From positions 1 through 64,000 of the forward strand of contig CABSCS010000005.1 of assembly GCA_902476355.1 (NCBI GenBank): a stretch of DNA of 64,000 nt, given 5' to 3'. This document shows, piece by piece, positions 7,587 to 16,773 of the stretch. Each line of letters starts with the position of its first letter. The first letter of the stretch is position 1. A program made the position numbers and the translations under genes. Below the pieces are notes generated by a model. The model saw only the letters and a list, made by a program, of their open reading frames with translations. It had not been told where the DNA came from and did no database searches. The stretch is from UMGS2069 sp900557585 (GTDB lineage Bacteria; Bacillota; Clostridia; Christensenellales; UBA1242).

Positions 7587-9416
7587 ATGAGTAAGATTAT
7601 TGGTATTGACCTTGGAACAACAAACTCATGTGTTGCTGTCATGGAAGGTGGTGAACCAACTGTAATACCTAATGCAGAAGGTTCAAGAACAACTCCATCT
7701 GTTGTTGGTTTCACAAAAGATGGGGAAAGATTGGTTGGTCAAGTTGCAAAACACCAAGCAATTGCAAACGCTGAAAACACAATCCGTTCAATTAAACGTG
7801 ATATGGGTTCAACAATCAAAGTTAAAGCAGGCGGAAAAGAATATTCTCCACAAGAGATTTCTGCCATGATTCTTGGCAAACTTAAAACTGATGCAGAAAG
7901 ATATCTTGGCGAAAAAGTTACACAAGCAGTTATCACTGTTCCTGCATACTTTACAGACGCACAACGTCAAGCAACAAAAGATGCCGGAAAAATTGCTGGT
8001 CTTGAAGTTTTGAGAATTATCAACGAACCAACAGCTGCAGCTTTAGCTTTTGGCCTTGACAAGGGAGCAGATTCAAACGGACAAAAAGTACTTGTATATG
8101 ACCTTGGTGGTGGTACATTTGATATTTCTGTTCTTGAAATCAACGATGGCATTTTCCAAGTTCTTGCAACTGCCGGAAACAACCGTCTTGGTGGTGATGA
8201 CTTTGATGACAAAATCACAGAATATTGCATTGAAGAATTCAAAAAATCAACTGGCATTGATTTGTCTGGCGACAAAATGGCAATGCAAAGATTGAAAGAA
8301 GCAAGTGAAAAAGCAAAAATTGAACTTTCAGGAGTTACATCTTCAACAATCTCTCTTCCATTTATCACAGCAGATGCAACAGGCCCAAAACATCTTGAAA
8401 TTACAATTACAAGAGCAAAATTTGAAAGCCTTATTGAAAACTATGTTAAAGAGACAATCGACCTTGTAAAGAAAGCAATGACCGACGCAAAAGTTACAAA
8501 TGCCGACATTGCAAAAATCATCATGGTTGGTGGTTCATCAAGAGTTCCAATGGTTGTTGAAGCCGTAAAGAACTTCTGCGGAAAAGAACCTTTCAAAGGA
8601 ATCAACCCAGATGAATGCGTTGCTATTGGTGCAGCAATTCAAGCAGGCGTTTTGGCTGGTGAAGTTAAAGACGTTTTGCTTCTTGACGTAACTCCATTGT
8701 CACTTGGAATTGAAACAATGGGTGGTGTGTTCACAAAACTTATTGAAAGAAACACAACAATCCCAACAAAGAAATCTCAAATCTTCTCAACTGCATCTGA
8801 CAACCAACCAGGCGTTGACATTCACGTTCTTCAAGGTGAAAGAGAACTTGCAGCATACAACAAAACAATTGGTCGTTTTGAACTTACTGGAATTGCTCCT
8901 GCACCACGTGGAATCCCACAAATTGAAGTTACATTTGATATCGACGCAAACGGCATTGTTCATGTTTCAGCAAAAGACCTTGGAACAGGAAAGAGCCAAG
9001 ACATTACAATCACTGCATCTTCAAACCTTTCAGATGAAGAAATTGACAAGGCTGTTAAAGAAGCAGAAAAATATGCCGAAGAAGACAAGAAACGTAAAGA
9101 GGTTGTTGATACAAAAAATAGCCTTGACCAAATGATTGCAAGCATTGAAAAAGTTTTGAAAGAAAGTGGCGACAAGATTTCAGAAGAAGACAAAACACGC
9201 CTTAACACTGAAATTGAAAGCGCAAAAGAAGTTTACAAAAACAGCGAAGAAATTGACAAACTTAAAGCCGCTCTTGAAAGCCTTACAAAGGTTTCAAACG
9301 AAGTTTTCACAAAACTTTATCAACAAGCAAATCCTAATGGACAAAACCCAAACGGCAATGGTGGAGCAAACGGAAACACCGATCCTAACAACTTTGGTGA
9401 CTATACCACAAAATAA
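7587..9416 (+). CDS. dnaK: Chaperone DnaK (Hsp70)
   Basis: 609 residues, the usual size for Gram-positive DnaK. N-terminal KIIGIDLGTTNSCVAVMEGG is the Hsp70 phosphate-1 signature; VLVYDLGGGTFDISVLE and IIMVGGSSRVPMV are the other ATPase signatures. The substrate-binding domain and helical lid follow, ending in an Asn/Gly-rich tail. Like other Gram-positive proteins it lacks the extra loop of the E. coli enzyme. Start at 7587 is supported by AAGGGG upstream. It sits 60 bases after grpE with no terminator or second CIRCE, so it is probably cotranscribed with hrcA-grpE. Confidence 0.98.
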   Translation: MSKIIGIDLGTTNSCVAVMEGGEPTVIPNAEGSRTTPSVVGFTKDGERLVGQVAKHQAIANAENTIRSIKRDMGSTIKVKAGGKEYSPQEISAMILGKLKTDAERYLGEKVTQAVITVPAYFTDAQRQATKDAGKIAGLEVLRIINEPTAAALAFGLDKGADSNGQKVLVYDLGGGTFDISVLEINDGIFQVLATAGNNRLGGDDFDDKITEYCIEEFKKSTGIDLSGDKMAMQRLKEASEKAKIELSGVTSSTISLPFITADATGPKHLEITITRAKFESLIENYVKETIDLVKKAMTDAKVTNADIAKIIMVGGSSRVPMVVEAVKNFCGKEPFKGINPDECVAIGAAIQAGVLAGEVKDVLLLDVTPLSLGIETMGGVFTKLIERNTTIPTKKSQIFSTASDNQPGVDIHVLQGERELAAYNKTIGRFELTGIAPAPRGIPQIEVTFDIDANGIVHVSAKDLGTGKSQDITITASSNLSDEEIDKAVKEAEKYAEEDKKRKEVVDTKNSLDQMIASIEKVLKESGDKISEEDKTRLNTEIESAKEVYKNSEEIDKLKAALESLTKVSNEVFTKLYQQANPNGQNPNGNGGANGNTDPNNFGDYTTK

Positions 9417-9441
9417 TAAAAACTTTCAAAAATAAAGTTTT

Positions 9442-9483
9442 AACGCAAAATTTCATGATTTTTTATGTGATTTTGCGTTTTTT
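9442..9483 (+). terminator. Terminator after dnaK
   Basis: AACGCAAAAT pairs with ATTTTGCGTT; a long T-run follows. dnaJ may therefore be partly separated from the hrcA-grpE-dnaK transcript. Confidence 0.8.
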
Positions 9484-9540
9484 ATACACATTTTGCAACA
9501 AAACCCATGTTGCAAACAAATTTAAAACAAGGAAAGAAAA

Positions 9541-10653
9541 ATGGCAAAGAACTATTATGACATTCTTGGAGTTGACAAAAAAGCCTCGCAAGACGACATT
9601 AAAAAAGCCTATTTAAAACTGGCAAAAAAATACCACCCAGACCTTAACCCAAACGACCCAACAGCAGGCGACAAACTGAAAGAAGTGAACGAAGCATATG
9701 AAGTTCTTTCAGACCAAACCAAACGTTCAAACTATGATAACTATGGCGACCCAAACGGCGGTGGAAGTGGCTTTAGCGGTTTTAGTGGAAGCGGTTTTAG
9801 TGGCTTTGAAGATATTTTTTCAAACATGTTTGGTGGCTTTGGCTGTTTTGGTTCTGGAAGAAGAAAACAGAGTTTAGCACAAGATGGTGCCGACATTGAC
9901 GTGAACATGACACTCACTTTTGTTGAAGCAGCATTTGGTGTTAAAAAGAACATTAACTTGAACCGAAATGAAGTTTGCGAAACTTGCCATGGAACTGGTG
10001 CAAAGGCTGGAACCAGCCCAACACCTTGTTCTCGTTGTGGTGGAACCGGTTCAATTCAAGTTACACAAGACACACCATTTGGAAGAATGATGACACAAAC
10101 CGTTTGCCCAGAATGTAAAGGCAAAGGAAGCATTATCAAAGACAAGTGTCAAACATGTTCTGGCGTTGGCGTTGTTCGCAAAAACAGAAATATTGAAATC
10201 AACATTCCTGGCGGAATTGATGACGGACAAGTTATCACTCTTCGTGGTCAAGGTGAAGCAGGAATCAATGGTGGTTCAAACGGCGACATGCACATTGTTA
10301 TAAGCGTTCTTTCACACAAAACTTTGAAACGAGATGGCTATAATGTTTATGCCGAAGTCCCAATTTCGTTCACCGAAAGCATTCTTGGAACCGAAATCAC
10401 TGTTGGCGGAATCAACGAAAACATTCAAGTGAAAATTCCAGAATACACCCAAACCGGAGCAAAACTTACAGTGAAAGGAAAGGGAACAAAAGTTCTGAAC
10501 AAAAACCAATATGGCGACTTGATTGTTACGGTTGTTGTTGAACTTCCAAAATCTCTTGACCGCGCTCAAAAACTTTTGATTGAAAAACTTGATCAAGACA
10601 TTTCAGCCTCGCAATATCCAAAGAAGAAGCAATATAAAGATAAAATCAAATAA
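9541..10653 (+). CDS. dnaJ: Co-chaperone DnaJ (Hsp40)
   Basis: 370 residues. J domain at 1-70 with the HPD triad at residues 32-34, then a Gly/Phe/Ser-rich linker, then four CxxCxGxG-type zinc repeats (CETCHGTG, CSRCGGTG, CPECKGKG, CQTCSGVG), then the two beta-sandwich substrate domains and a short basic tail. It stimulates DnaK ATPase and delivers clients. Start at 9541 follows AAGGAAAG. The prmA gene that often follows dnaJ in Bacillota is absent. Confidence 0.98.
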   Translation: MAKNYYDILGVDKKASQDDIKKAYLKLAKKYHPDLNPNDPTAGDKLKEVNEAYEVLSDQTKRSNYDNYGDPNGGGSGFSGFSGSGFSGFEDIFSNMFGGFGCFGSGRRKQSLAQDGADIDVNMTLTFVEAAFGVKKNINLNRNEVCETCHGTGAKAGTSPTPCSRCGGTGSIQVTQDTPFGRMMTQTVCPECKGKGSIIKDKCQTCSGVGVVRKNRNIEINIPGGIDDGQVITLRGQGEAGINGGSNGDMHIVISVLSHKTLKRDGYNVYAEVPISFTESILGTEITVGGINENIQVKIPEYTQTGAKLTVKGKGTKVLNKNQYGDLIVTVVVELPKSLDRAQKLLIEKLDQDISASQYPKKKQYKDKIK

Positions 10654-10670
10654 AATTTATCAAAACAATA

Positions 10671-10706
10671 AAAAAATAGATGCAAATTATTGTGTCTATT
10701 TTTTTT
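10671..10706 (+). terminator. Terminator after dnaJ
   Basis: AAAAAATAGA and TCTATTTTTT form a 10-bp AT-rich stem with 14-base loop and a T-run. It overlaps the rsmE promoter. Confidence 0.65.
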
Positions 10707-10718
10707 GTTTGCTATAAT
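10690..10718 (+). promoter_or_regulatory. Promoter of rsmE
   Basis: TTGTGT and TATAAT with a 17-base spacer; predicted start a few bases before the GCGGAGAA ribosome site. Confidence 0.7.
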
Positions 10719-10734
10719 ATGTGCGGAGAAAAAA

Positions 10735-11463
10735 ATGAAACTTAAAAGATATTATACAAATTCAAACCTTGCCGAAAACCAAATTATAACCCTTGACGGA
10801 GAAGAATATCACCACCTTAAAAATGTGATGCGCACAAATGTTGGCGACCATGTTTTGCTCTTTAACGGAACAAGCACCGAAGCCGAAGGTGAAGTGAAAT
10901 CTCTTTCAAAACAAAGTGGCGAGATTTTGATTTTGAAAACCGAGGAAAACAAAAGCGAGCCAACCGTTTGTTTAACACTTTATCAAGCAGTTTGCAAAGG
11001 TGAAAAGTTGTCGCTTATAACTCAAAAGATAACCGAACTTGGCGCAACTGCCATGACAGTTTTTTACAGCGACTATACCGACATTAAAGACAAAACAAGC
11101 AAACTTGAAAAACTTGAAAAGGTTTCAATTTCTGCATGCAAACAATGTGGAAGAAGTTCGATTTTGAAAATTGATGGAGTTTTGAGTTTTGCTCAAATGG
11201 CAGAAAAATTGTCAAAACACGACAAGGTTTTTGTTGCCTATGAAAATGCAAACCAAGTTTCACTTTTTGACAGCCTTCAAAAACAAAACAACTATAAAGA
11301 TGTTGCAATCATAATTGGAGCCGAGGGTGGATTTTCTGAAAAAGAAATTCAAATTCTTGAAAGCAAAAATGCAGAAATTGTAACCCTTGGAAAAAGGATT
11401 CTTCGAACCGAAACTGCCGCAATTGCATCGGTTGCACAAATCATGTTCGCAACAGAAAAATAA
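10735..11463 (+). CDS. rsmE: 16S rRNA m3U1498 methyltransferase RsmE
   Basis: 242 residues, SPOUT-class. Visible family signatures: N-terminal PUA-like part with EEYHHLKNVMR, then the trefoil-knot SAM site IIGAEGGFSEKEI and LGKRILRTETAA. It methylates U1498 of 16S rRNA. ATG 10735 is chosen for its CGGAG site; the open frame continues upstream to 10690 but those codons overlap the promoter. In Bacillota rsmE and mtaB typically follow dnaJ(-prmA), as here. Confidence 0.95.
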   Translation: MKLKRYYTNSNLAENQIITLDGEEYHHLKNVMRTNVGDHVLLFNGTSTEAEGEVKSLSKQSGEILILKTEENKSEPTVCLTLYQAVCKGEKLSLITQKITELGATAMTVFYSDYTDIKDKTSKLEKLEKVSISACKQCGRSSILKIDGVLSFAQMAEKLSKHDKVFVAYENANQVSLFDSLQKQNNYKDVAIIIGAEGGFSEKEIQILESKNAEIVTLGKRILRTETAAIASVAQIMFATEK

Positions 11464-11568
11464 TATATAATATTATTTAGAAATATAAACAGCAAAAATA
11501 AAATCAATTTTGCATAAAATCACATGCATATAAACAAAGTCTACATTATACAAAATAAAGGAAGAAAA

Positions 11569-12858
11569 ATGAAAGTTTCAATCATCACACTTGGTTGCAA
11601 AGTGAACCAATATGAAAGCGAATCAATTGGCAACGAACTGACAAAAAACAATATTGATGTTTGCTTCGACCTTGAAAACGCCGACGCTTTTATAATTAAC
11701 ACTTGCGCCGTTACAAACGAGGCAGAAAGAAAAAGCCGAGGCATTATCACAAAAATTCGAAAAATAAACAAAACTGCACCAATTTTTGTTTGTGGTTGTT
11801 CTTCACAACACAACCCTCAAAAATTTGCAGAGCATGAAAATGTCTTGGCGGTTTATGGAACGAGTTCGAAACTTGAACTAGTTCCAAAAATCATAGACTT
11901 TTTCAAAACAAAGAAAAGTGAACAAGAAATCGACACAAACATTTCTTGCGCCTATCAAGAAATTCCAGAAGCACACGGGGCAAGAACAAGAACTGTTATC
12001 AAAATTCAAGACGGATGCAACAATTTTTGCTCATATTGCTTGATTCCATATGTAAGGGGAAGAGAAAGAAGCCGTTCTTTTGAATCGGTTAAAAAAGAGG
12101 TTGAAAAGCAATCAAAATATTCAAGAGAAATTACATTTACCGGAATCAACCTTTCGGCATATGGAAGCGATTTTGAACCTAAAATGAGTTTAAAAGACGT
12201 TGCACTTTTAATGAAAAACTATCCATCTGTTCGTTTCAAATTTTCATCACTTGAGCAAAACATTATCACGGAAGACTTTGTCAAAACTCTTTCTGAAATC
12301 AAAAACTTTGCGCCACATTTTCATTTGAGTTTGCAAAACGGATGCAACAAAACCCTTAAAGCAATGAACCGAAAATATAGTGCAGAAGAGTTTTATGATA
12401 AGATAAAAATCATTCGAAAATATTTCCCACTTGGGGCAATTACAACCGACATTATTGTTGGCTTTCCAACCGAAACCGAAGAGGACGCAAAAGAAAACTA
12501 TACTTTTGTAAAGAATTGTCAATTTGCAAAAATGCACATTTTCCCATATTCAAGCCGAAGCGGAACAGCAGCATCTCACATGAAAAATGTTGCAACAAAT
12601 GTTAAGCAAAGAGCCGAAGAACTTGCAAAATTGGATGCTAAAATGCATGCTGACTATGTAAAAAAATGCAAAAATCACATTTTTGAACTTATTATTGAAC
12701 GAAAAAAAGATGGCTCTGAATATTATGAAGGGCACACCGAGAATTATATCAAATGCTATGTAAAATCAGACAAAGAACTTGCTCCAAACACTCTTTTGAA
12801 AGTTGAAATAGAAAAACCTTTTGAAGATGGAGCACTTGCAAAAATCGCAAGTTATTAA
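11569..12858 (+). CDS. mtaB: tRNA t6A37 methylthiotransferase MtaB
   Basis: 429 residues. UPF0004 domain with TLGCKVNQYES (the CKVNQ form distinguishes MtaB from MiaB/RimO), NTCAVTNEAE and VCGC; then radical SAM site DGCNNFCSYCLIPYVRGRERSR (CX3CX2C); then a TRAM-like tail. It adds a methylthio group to t6A37, giving ms2t6A in tRNAs reading ANN codons. Start at ATG 11569 with AAAGGAAG; the 15 upstream in-frame codons are rejected because they precede that site. One of three methylthiotransferases in the window, with MiaB and RimO. Confidence 0.95.
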   Translation: MKVSIITLGCKVNQYESESIGNELTKNNIDVCFDLENADAFIINTCAVTNEAERKSRGIITKIRKINKTAPIFVCGCSSQHNPQKFAEHENVLAVYGTSSKLELVPKIIDFFKTKKSEQEIDTNISCAYQEIPEAHGARTRTVIKIQDGCNNFCSYCLIPYVRGRERSRSFESVKKEVEKQSKYSREITFTGINLSAYGSDFEPKMSLKDVALLMKNYPSVRFKFSSLEQNIITEDFVKTLSEIKNFAPHFHLSLQNGCNKTLKAMNRKYSAEEFYDKIKIIRKYFPLGAITTDIIVGFPTETEEDAKENYTFVKNCQFAKMHIFPYSSRSGTAASHMKNVATNVKQRAEELAKLDAKMHADYVKKCKNHIFELIIERKKDGSEYYEGHTENYIKCYVKSDKELAPNTLLKVEIEKPFEDGALAKIASY

Positions 12859-12917
12859 CAAAATTTGTTAAAAAATCGCGCTAAAATGTTAAAAACTATA
12901 TAAAAATGGAGGAAAAT

Positions 12918-13322
12918 ATGGATAATTGCATTTTTTGTAAAATCATTAAAGGGGAAATTCCAAGTTATAAAATTTATGAAAATGAAAAGGTATATGCTTT
13001 TTTGGACATTTCAGACGACATGACCGGACACACACTTGTAATTCCTAAAAAACATTCAAGAAACATTTTCGACACAAACAAAGAAGACCTTGAAGCAGTG
13101 ATAGATGCTGTTCAAGAAATTTCAAAACATTATAAAGACCTTGGCTATGACGGAGTGAACATTTTGAACGCAAACGAGCCTTCTGCCGAGCAATCTGTTT
13201 TCCATTTGCATTTTCACATTTTGCCAAGAAAGAATGGAGATGGCAAAAAGGTTTATCCTGTTTTGGACAAACAAAACAACAACCTTAAAGAAGTTGCAGA
13301 GTTCTTTAAACTTGAAAAATAA
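12918..13322 (+). CDS. HIT family nucleotide hydrolase/transferase
   Basis: 134 residues. C..C near the N-terminus (CIFCKI), then GHTLVIPKKH and the histidine triad HLHFHILP. Small HIT (HinT-like) proteins hydrolyse AMP-linked phosphoramidates and similar nucleotides in the cytoplasm. Start at the second ATG (12918) because GGAGG at 12908-12912 lies exactly before it; the ATG at 12906 overlaps that site. It is inserted between mtaB and rpsU. Confidence 0.93.
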   Translation: MDNCIFCKIIKGEIPSYKIYENEKVYAFLDISDDMTGHTLVIPKKHSRNIFDTNKEDLEAVIDAVQEISKHYKDLGYDGVNILNANEPSAEQSVFHLHFHILPRKNGDGKKVYPVLDKQNNNLKEVAEFFKLEK

Positions 13323-13345
13323 TAATACACAAAATTTTATATCGC

Positions 13346-13374
13346 TTGACATATCAAATATTGTTTGCTAAAAT
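13346..13374 (+). promoter_or_regulatory. Strong promoter of rpsU
   Basis: Perfect TTGACA, 17 bases, TAAAAT; start expected near 13381, shortly before the AGGAGGTG ribosome site. Confidence 0.85.
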
Positions 13375-13411
13375 ATGTGCATAAATGTTGTTTAACAGGA
13401 GGTGAAAAACA

Positions 13412-13591
13412 ATGTCAACCGTTAAAGTTGGTGAAAACGAAAGTTTGGAAAGTGCAATCAAAAGATTTAAACGCAAATGTCAAAAAGACGGCATCATTGG
13501 TGACATCAGAAAAAGAGAAGCCTATGTTAAACCAAGCGTTGCAAAAAAGAAAAAATCTGAAGCAGCACAAAAAAGAAACCGTAAAGGCTAA
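13412..13591 (+). CDS. rpsU: 30S ribosomal protein S21
   Basis: 59 codons. N-terminal STVKVGENESLESAIKRFKR and the basic Lys/Arg-rich tail (AKKKKSEAAQKRNRKG) are those of bS21, a small basic protein of the 30S subunit that aids initiation-site pairing. A very strong ribosome site AGGAGGTG precedes the ATG, and the gene has its own promoter and terminator. Position after the dnaJ-rsmE-mtaB string matches Bacillota. A longer open frame overlapping it in another register is a shadow. Confidence 0.95.
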   Translation: MSTVKVGENESLESAIKRFKRKCQKDGIIGDIRKREAYVKPSVAKKKKSEAAQKRNRKG

Positions 13592-13597
13592 AAAATC

Positions 13598-13625
13598 AAA
13601 TCAGGGTTTTGCCCTGATTTTTTTG
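13598..13625 (+). terminator. Terminator of rpsU
   Basis: AAATCAGGG and CCCTGATTT form a GC-containing 9-bp stem, followed by T7. Confidence 0.92.
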
Positions 13626-13990
13626 TGCAAATTTTATCTTTTTACTATTTTTTCGTCTTTTCCCAAATTTTTCAATTTTTCGACGACACTTTCTTTCTTT
13701 TTCGACTTCTTTTACATTTTGTGACAAAATATGCCATACATTTTCGACAAAAAGTTTCAGTAAAAAGTCTTTTCAAACAAAACAAAGCAATAAAATAGTT
13801 TTAATTCGAAAAGCAAATTGTCCGGTTTTTCGCTTTTCATGTTTTTGTCTCTTTTAAAGTCTAGAAAAACTTCAAAAGGTCGAATTATCACGCGAATAAT
13901 GTTATAAAAACATAAATATCAACTTATTTCAACTTAAAATGTTTTCGACATTCTTTTTATTTTTGTTGTGATAGAATCTTGGTATAAATT
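13626..13990. other. AT-rich gap without a gene
   Basis: I see no coding frame, RNA motif or clear repeat. The last part must hold the promoter of the gene at 14014 but no well-spaced hexamer pair is convincing. Confidence 0.5.
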
Positions 13991-14013
13991 TTTGAAAAGG
14001 AGATAAAACAAAA

Positions 14014-14376
14014 ATGTCTAACACACTTCGAGACCTTGCACAAAGAGCAAAGAATCGTCTTCGCGCAATCTCATGTAGCAACACAAAAGAGGAGAAAAGA
14101 GAACATGGTAACTATAATCAGGCATGCTTGTCTGCGAAAATTCAATATGCAATCATTTCAAGTCAAAAGAAAATTACGGACGACCCGTTATATGGAAAAA
14201 TAAAAAAGATGCTTGCAAAAGACCTTGACACAATGAATCCACTTTCACAAATTATTGAACACGACATCTATGACGGGCTTTCAAACGCGGGCAAAGAAAA
14301 ATATATGTTCAAACTCAGCAAACGCTATGCAACAATCAAAGAACACATTTTGGGAGAAAGTTCAAAAGACGAATAG
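14014..14376 (+). CDS. Hypothetical protein, 120 residues
   Basis: I do not recognise this family. The protein is soluble, Lys/Ser-rich and probably helical, with two Cys in the first 40 residues but no metal-site spacing. AAAAGGAGA precedes the ATG at a good distance, and codon usage matches the neighbours, so it is very likely real. In many Bacillota yqeY follows rpsU here; this protein does not carry YqeY features, so it should not be named so. Confidence 0.75.
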   Translation: MSNTLRDLAQRAKNRLRAISCSNTKEEKREHGNYNQACLSAKIQYAIISSQKKITDDPLYGKIKKMLAKDLDTMNPLSQIIEHDIYDGLSNAGKEKYMFKLSKRYATIKEHILGESSKDE

Positions 14377-14444
14377 TTTGATTTTTTTTGTTTTGTTTAT
14401 TAGTGGTATATTTTATATAAAACTGACAGAAAGTTTCAAATGCT

Positions 14445-14473
14445 TTGCTTTGGAACATAAAATATGATAAAAT
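14445..14473 (+). promoter_or_regulatory. Promoter of pcrA
   Basis: TTGCTT and TAAAAT, 17 bases apart, about 30 bases before the pcrA ATG. Confidence 0.6.
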
Positions 14474-14504
14474 ATCTTTTGATATAAACTTCAAAGGAAA
14501 AATT

Positions 14505-16730
14505 ATGAGTGCAATTTTAGACAACCTAAATCAAGAACAAAGACTTCCTGCCGAGCAATCTAACGGCGCAATTTTGGTTACTGCCGGAGCGGGCAGTGGA
14601 AAAACCCGAATGCTTACACACAGAATTGCACACTTGGTTTTTGACGAAAATGTTCCAAAATATAACATTCTTGCAATCACTTTCACAAACAAGGCTGCAA
14701 ACGAAATGAAAGAGCGTCTTGAAAAAATGCTTGGCGATGTTTCTGCAATGTGGATTTGCACTTTTCACGCAATGTGTTCGCGCATTTTGTGTCGCGAGGC
14801 AGAGAACATTGGATACACCAGCAACTTTTCAATTTATACCGATGTTGAAAAAGACCGAACTATCAAGCGCATTTTGGAAAACAAAAACACAAACATAAAT
14901 GCCGACACAATTGGTTGGCACATTTCCAATGCAAAAAACCATTTGATGGACCCAGAAGAATATTCGCAGTATATTGCCGACCCAAAGAAAAGAGATGTCA
15001 TCACAAAATGTTTCACCGAATATGAAGCAACTTTAAAGCACTGCAACGCGCTTGACTTTGATGACCTTCTTAACAAAACCTATGAACTTTTCAGAACAAA
15101 ACCAGAGGTTTTGAGATATTATCAAGACAAATTTCAATATATCCATGTTGACGAGTTTCAAGACACAAACAAAGCACAATATGAACTTGTGCGTCTTTTG
15201 TCTGAAAAATATGGCAACATTTTTGTTGTTGGCGATGAAGACCAATGCATCTATTCTTGGCGTGGCGCAGATGTTACAAACGTGAACTCTTTCACAAAAG
15301 ACTTTAAAAATGTGAAAATTTTCAAACTTGAACAAAACTATCGTTCAACCAAAAAGATTTTGGAAGTTGCAAACAAACTTATAAAACGAAACGAAAACCG
15401 CCTTGATAAACTGCTTTGGACAGAGAACGGAGAGGGAACAAAGGTTGAAACCCACACAACCTATAACGAAACCGAAGAGGCTGAATATGTTGCCGAAACA
15501 ATCAAGAACCTTGTTTCATATTATGGCTATAAATATAACGACTTTGCGGTTTTAATGCGCGTGAACTCGCTTTCACGTATCATTGAAGAGAAATTTATCA
15601 CCTATGGCGTTCCATATAAAGTTTATGGTGGTTTCAAGTTCTTTGAAAGAAAAGAAATCAAAGACATTATTGCATATCTTCGCTTGATTCACAACCCACA
15701 CGACGATGAGGCAACAAGAAGAATGCTTGCTTTTCCAAAGCGTGGGATTGGTGACGTTGCAGTTGCAAACCTTGCAATGGTTGCCGAAGAAACCGACAAG
15801 AGCATGTATGACTGCATTGTTGAAAACCTTCTTGAAGACAGACAAGCCAAAAAGTTTGAACCTGTCAAAGAACTTTTGCTTGACCTTAAAGAAAAGTGCG
15901 ACACAATGCCACTTTATGAGTTTGTTGAATATGTGATAAACAAGGTTGACTTTAAAGGTGCAATTGGCGACAAAACCGATGAAGACCAAAACAAACAAAT
16001 GAACGTTGACGACTTCTTGCTTTCGGTTAAAGAATATGAAGACGCAAACGAAGGTGCAACCCTTGAAGACTATTTGCAATCTATCACACTTATGCGCGAT
16101 GTTGACAACCTTGACCAAGAAGAAGACTTTGCAAGTGTCATCACAGTTCATGCAGCAAAAGGTCTTGAATTTAAAGTTGTTTTCATTATCGGTCTTAACG
16201 ACGGACTTTTCCCACTTTCAAGAGCGGTGAATAGTGACGATCCAAATGAACTTGAAGAAGAAAGAAGACTTATGTATGTTGCAATCACTCGTGCAAAAGA
16301 AAGATTATATTTGACACGTGCAAGAACAAGATTTTCTTTCGAAACCAAACGAAGCGAATATACAGTTCCATCAAGATTTTTAAAAGAGTGCGGAGAAGAT
16401 GAAGAGAGTTTGAACTCGAAAGCCGTTCATTCTTCTCTTGGAAACGAGTTTGTTCCAAGAAGATATTCCGAAGAAAACGACAATTTGTTTTCTGCCGCAT
16501 CAAAAGCAAACATTCAAAAACCAACAACATCGGTTTCTTCTATCAAGAAAAACAATATTGATTTTTCTGCATTCAAAAAAGGCACAAGGGTTCGCCACCC
16601 ACACTTTGGAGAGGGCGTTGTAACCGTTGAAGTAACCGATTTTTCAGCAGGATTTGTAACAATTAAGTTTGACAGTGTTGGAATGAAAACACTTTCACTT
16701 AAATATGCAAACCTTGAAATTATAGACTAA
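14505..16730 (+). CDS. pcrA: ATP-dependent DNA helicase PcrA/UvrD
   Basis: 741 residues, superfamily 1A helicase. Motifs in order: Q-motif LNQEQRLPAE, Walker A VTAGAGSGKT, ITFTNKAA, VDEFQDTN (Walker B), GDEDQCIYSWRGA, QNYRS, VHAAKGLEF, YVAITRAKERL. The C-terminus has the PcrA-type HPHFGEGVV...FD..GMK.L.L.YA segment. It unwinds DNA in nucleotide excision repair and rolling-circle replication. ATG 14505 has AAAGGA upstream; the 20 earlier in-frame codons are upstream of the ribosome site. Followed by ligA as in the classical pcrA-ligA operon. Confidence 0.96.
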   Translation: MSAILDNLNQEQRLPAEQSNGAILVTAGAGSGKTRMLTHRIAHLVFDENVPKYNILAITFTNKAANEMKERLEKMLGDVSAMWICTFHAMCSRILCREAENIGYTSNFSIYTDVEKDRTIKRILENKNTNINADTIGWHISNAKNHLMDPEEYSQYIADPKKRDVITKCFTEYEATLKHCNALDFDDLLNKTYELFRTKPEVLRYYQDKFQYIHVDEFQDTNKAQYELVRLLSEKYGNIFVVGDEDQCIYSWRGADVTNVNSFTKDFKNVKIFKLEQNYRSTKKILEVANKLIKRNENRLDKLLWTENGEGTKVETHTTYNETEEAEYVAETIKNLVSYYGYKYNDFAVLMRVNSLSRIIEEKFITYGVPYKVYGGFKFFERKEIKDIIAYLRLIHNPHDDEATRRMLAFPKRGIGDVAVANLAMVAEETDKSMYDCIVENLLEDRQAKKFEPVKELLLDLKEKCDTMPLYEFVEYVINKVDFKGAIGDKTDEDQNKQMNVDDFLLSVKEYEDANEGATLEDYLQSITLMRDVDNLDQEEDFASVITVHAAKGLEFKVVFIIGLNDGLFPLSRAVNSDDPNELEEERRLMYVAITRAKERLYLTRARTRFSFETKRSEYTVPSRFLKECGEDEESLNSKAVHSSLGNEFVPRRYSEENDNLFSAASKANIQKPTTSVSSIKKNNIDFSAFKKGTRVRHPHFGEGVVTVEVTDFSAGFVTIKFDSVGMKTLSLKYANLEIID

Positions 16731-16773
16731 AAACTTTTTCAAAAGACAAAAATCAAAACAAAGGAGCAAAACT

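Noticed and set aside
13365..13724. 119-codon frame overlapping rpsU
   Set aside because: It is in another register over rpsU, its promoter and terminator; the 59-codon S21 frame has the ribosome site and family match.
14014..14376. Naming the 120-residue gene yqeY from its position after rpsU
   Set aside because: Length is lower and no YqeY-like sequence feature was found; position alone is not enough.
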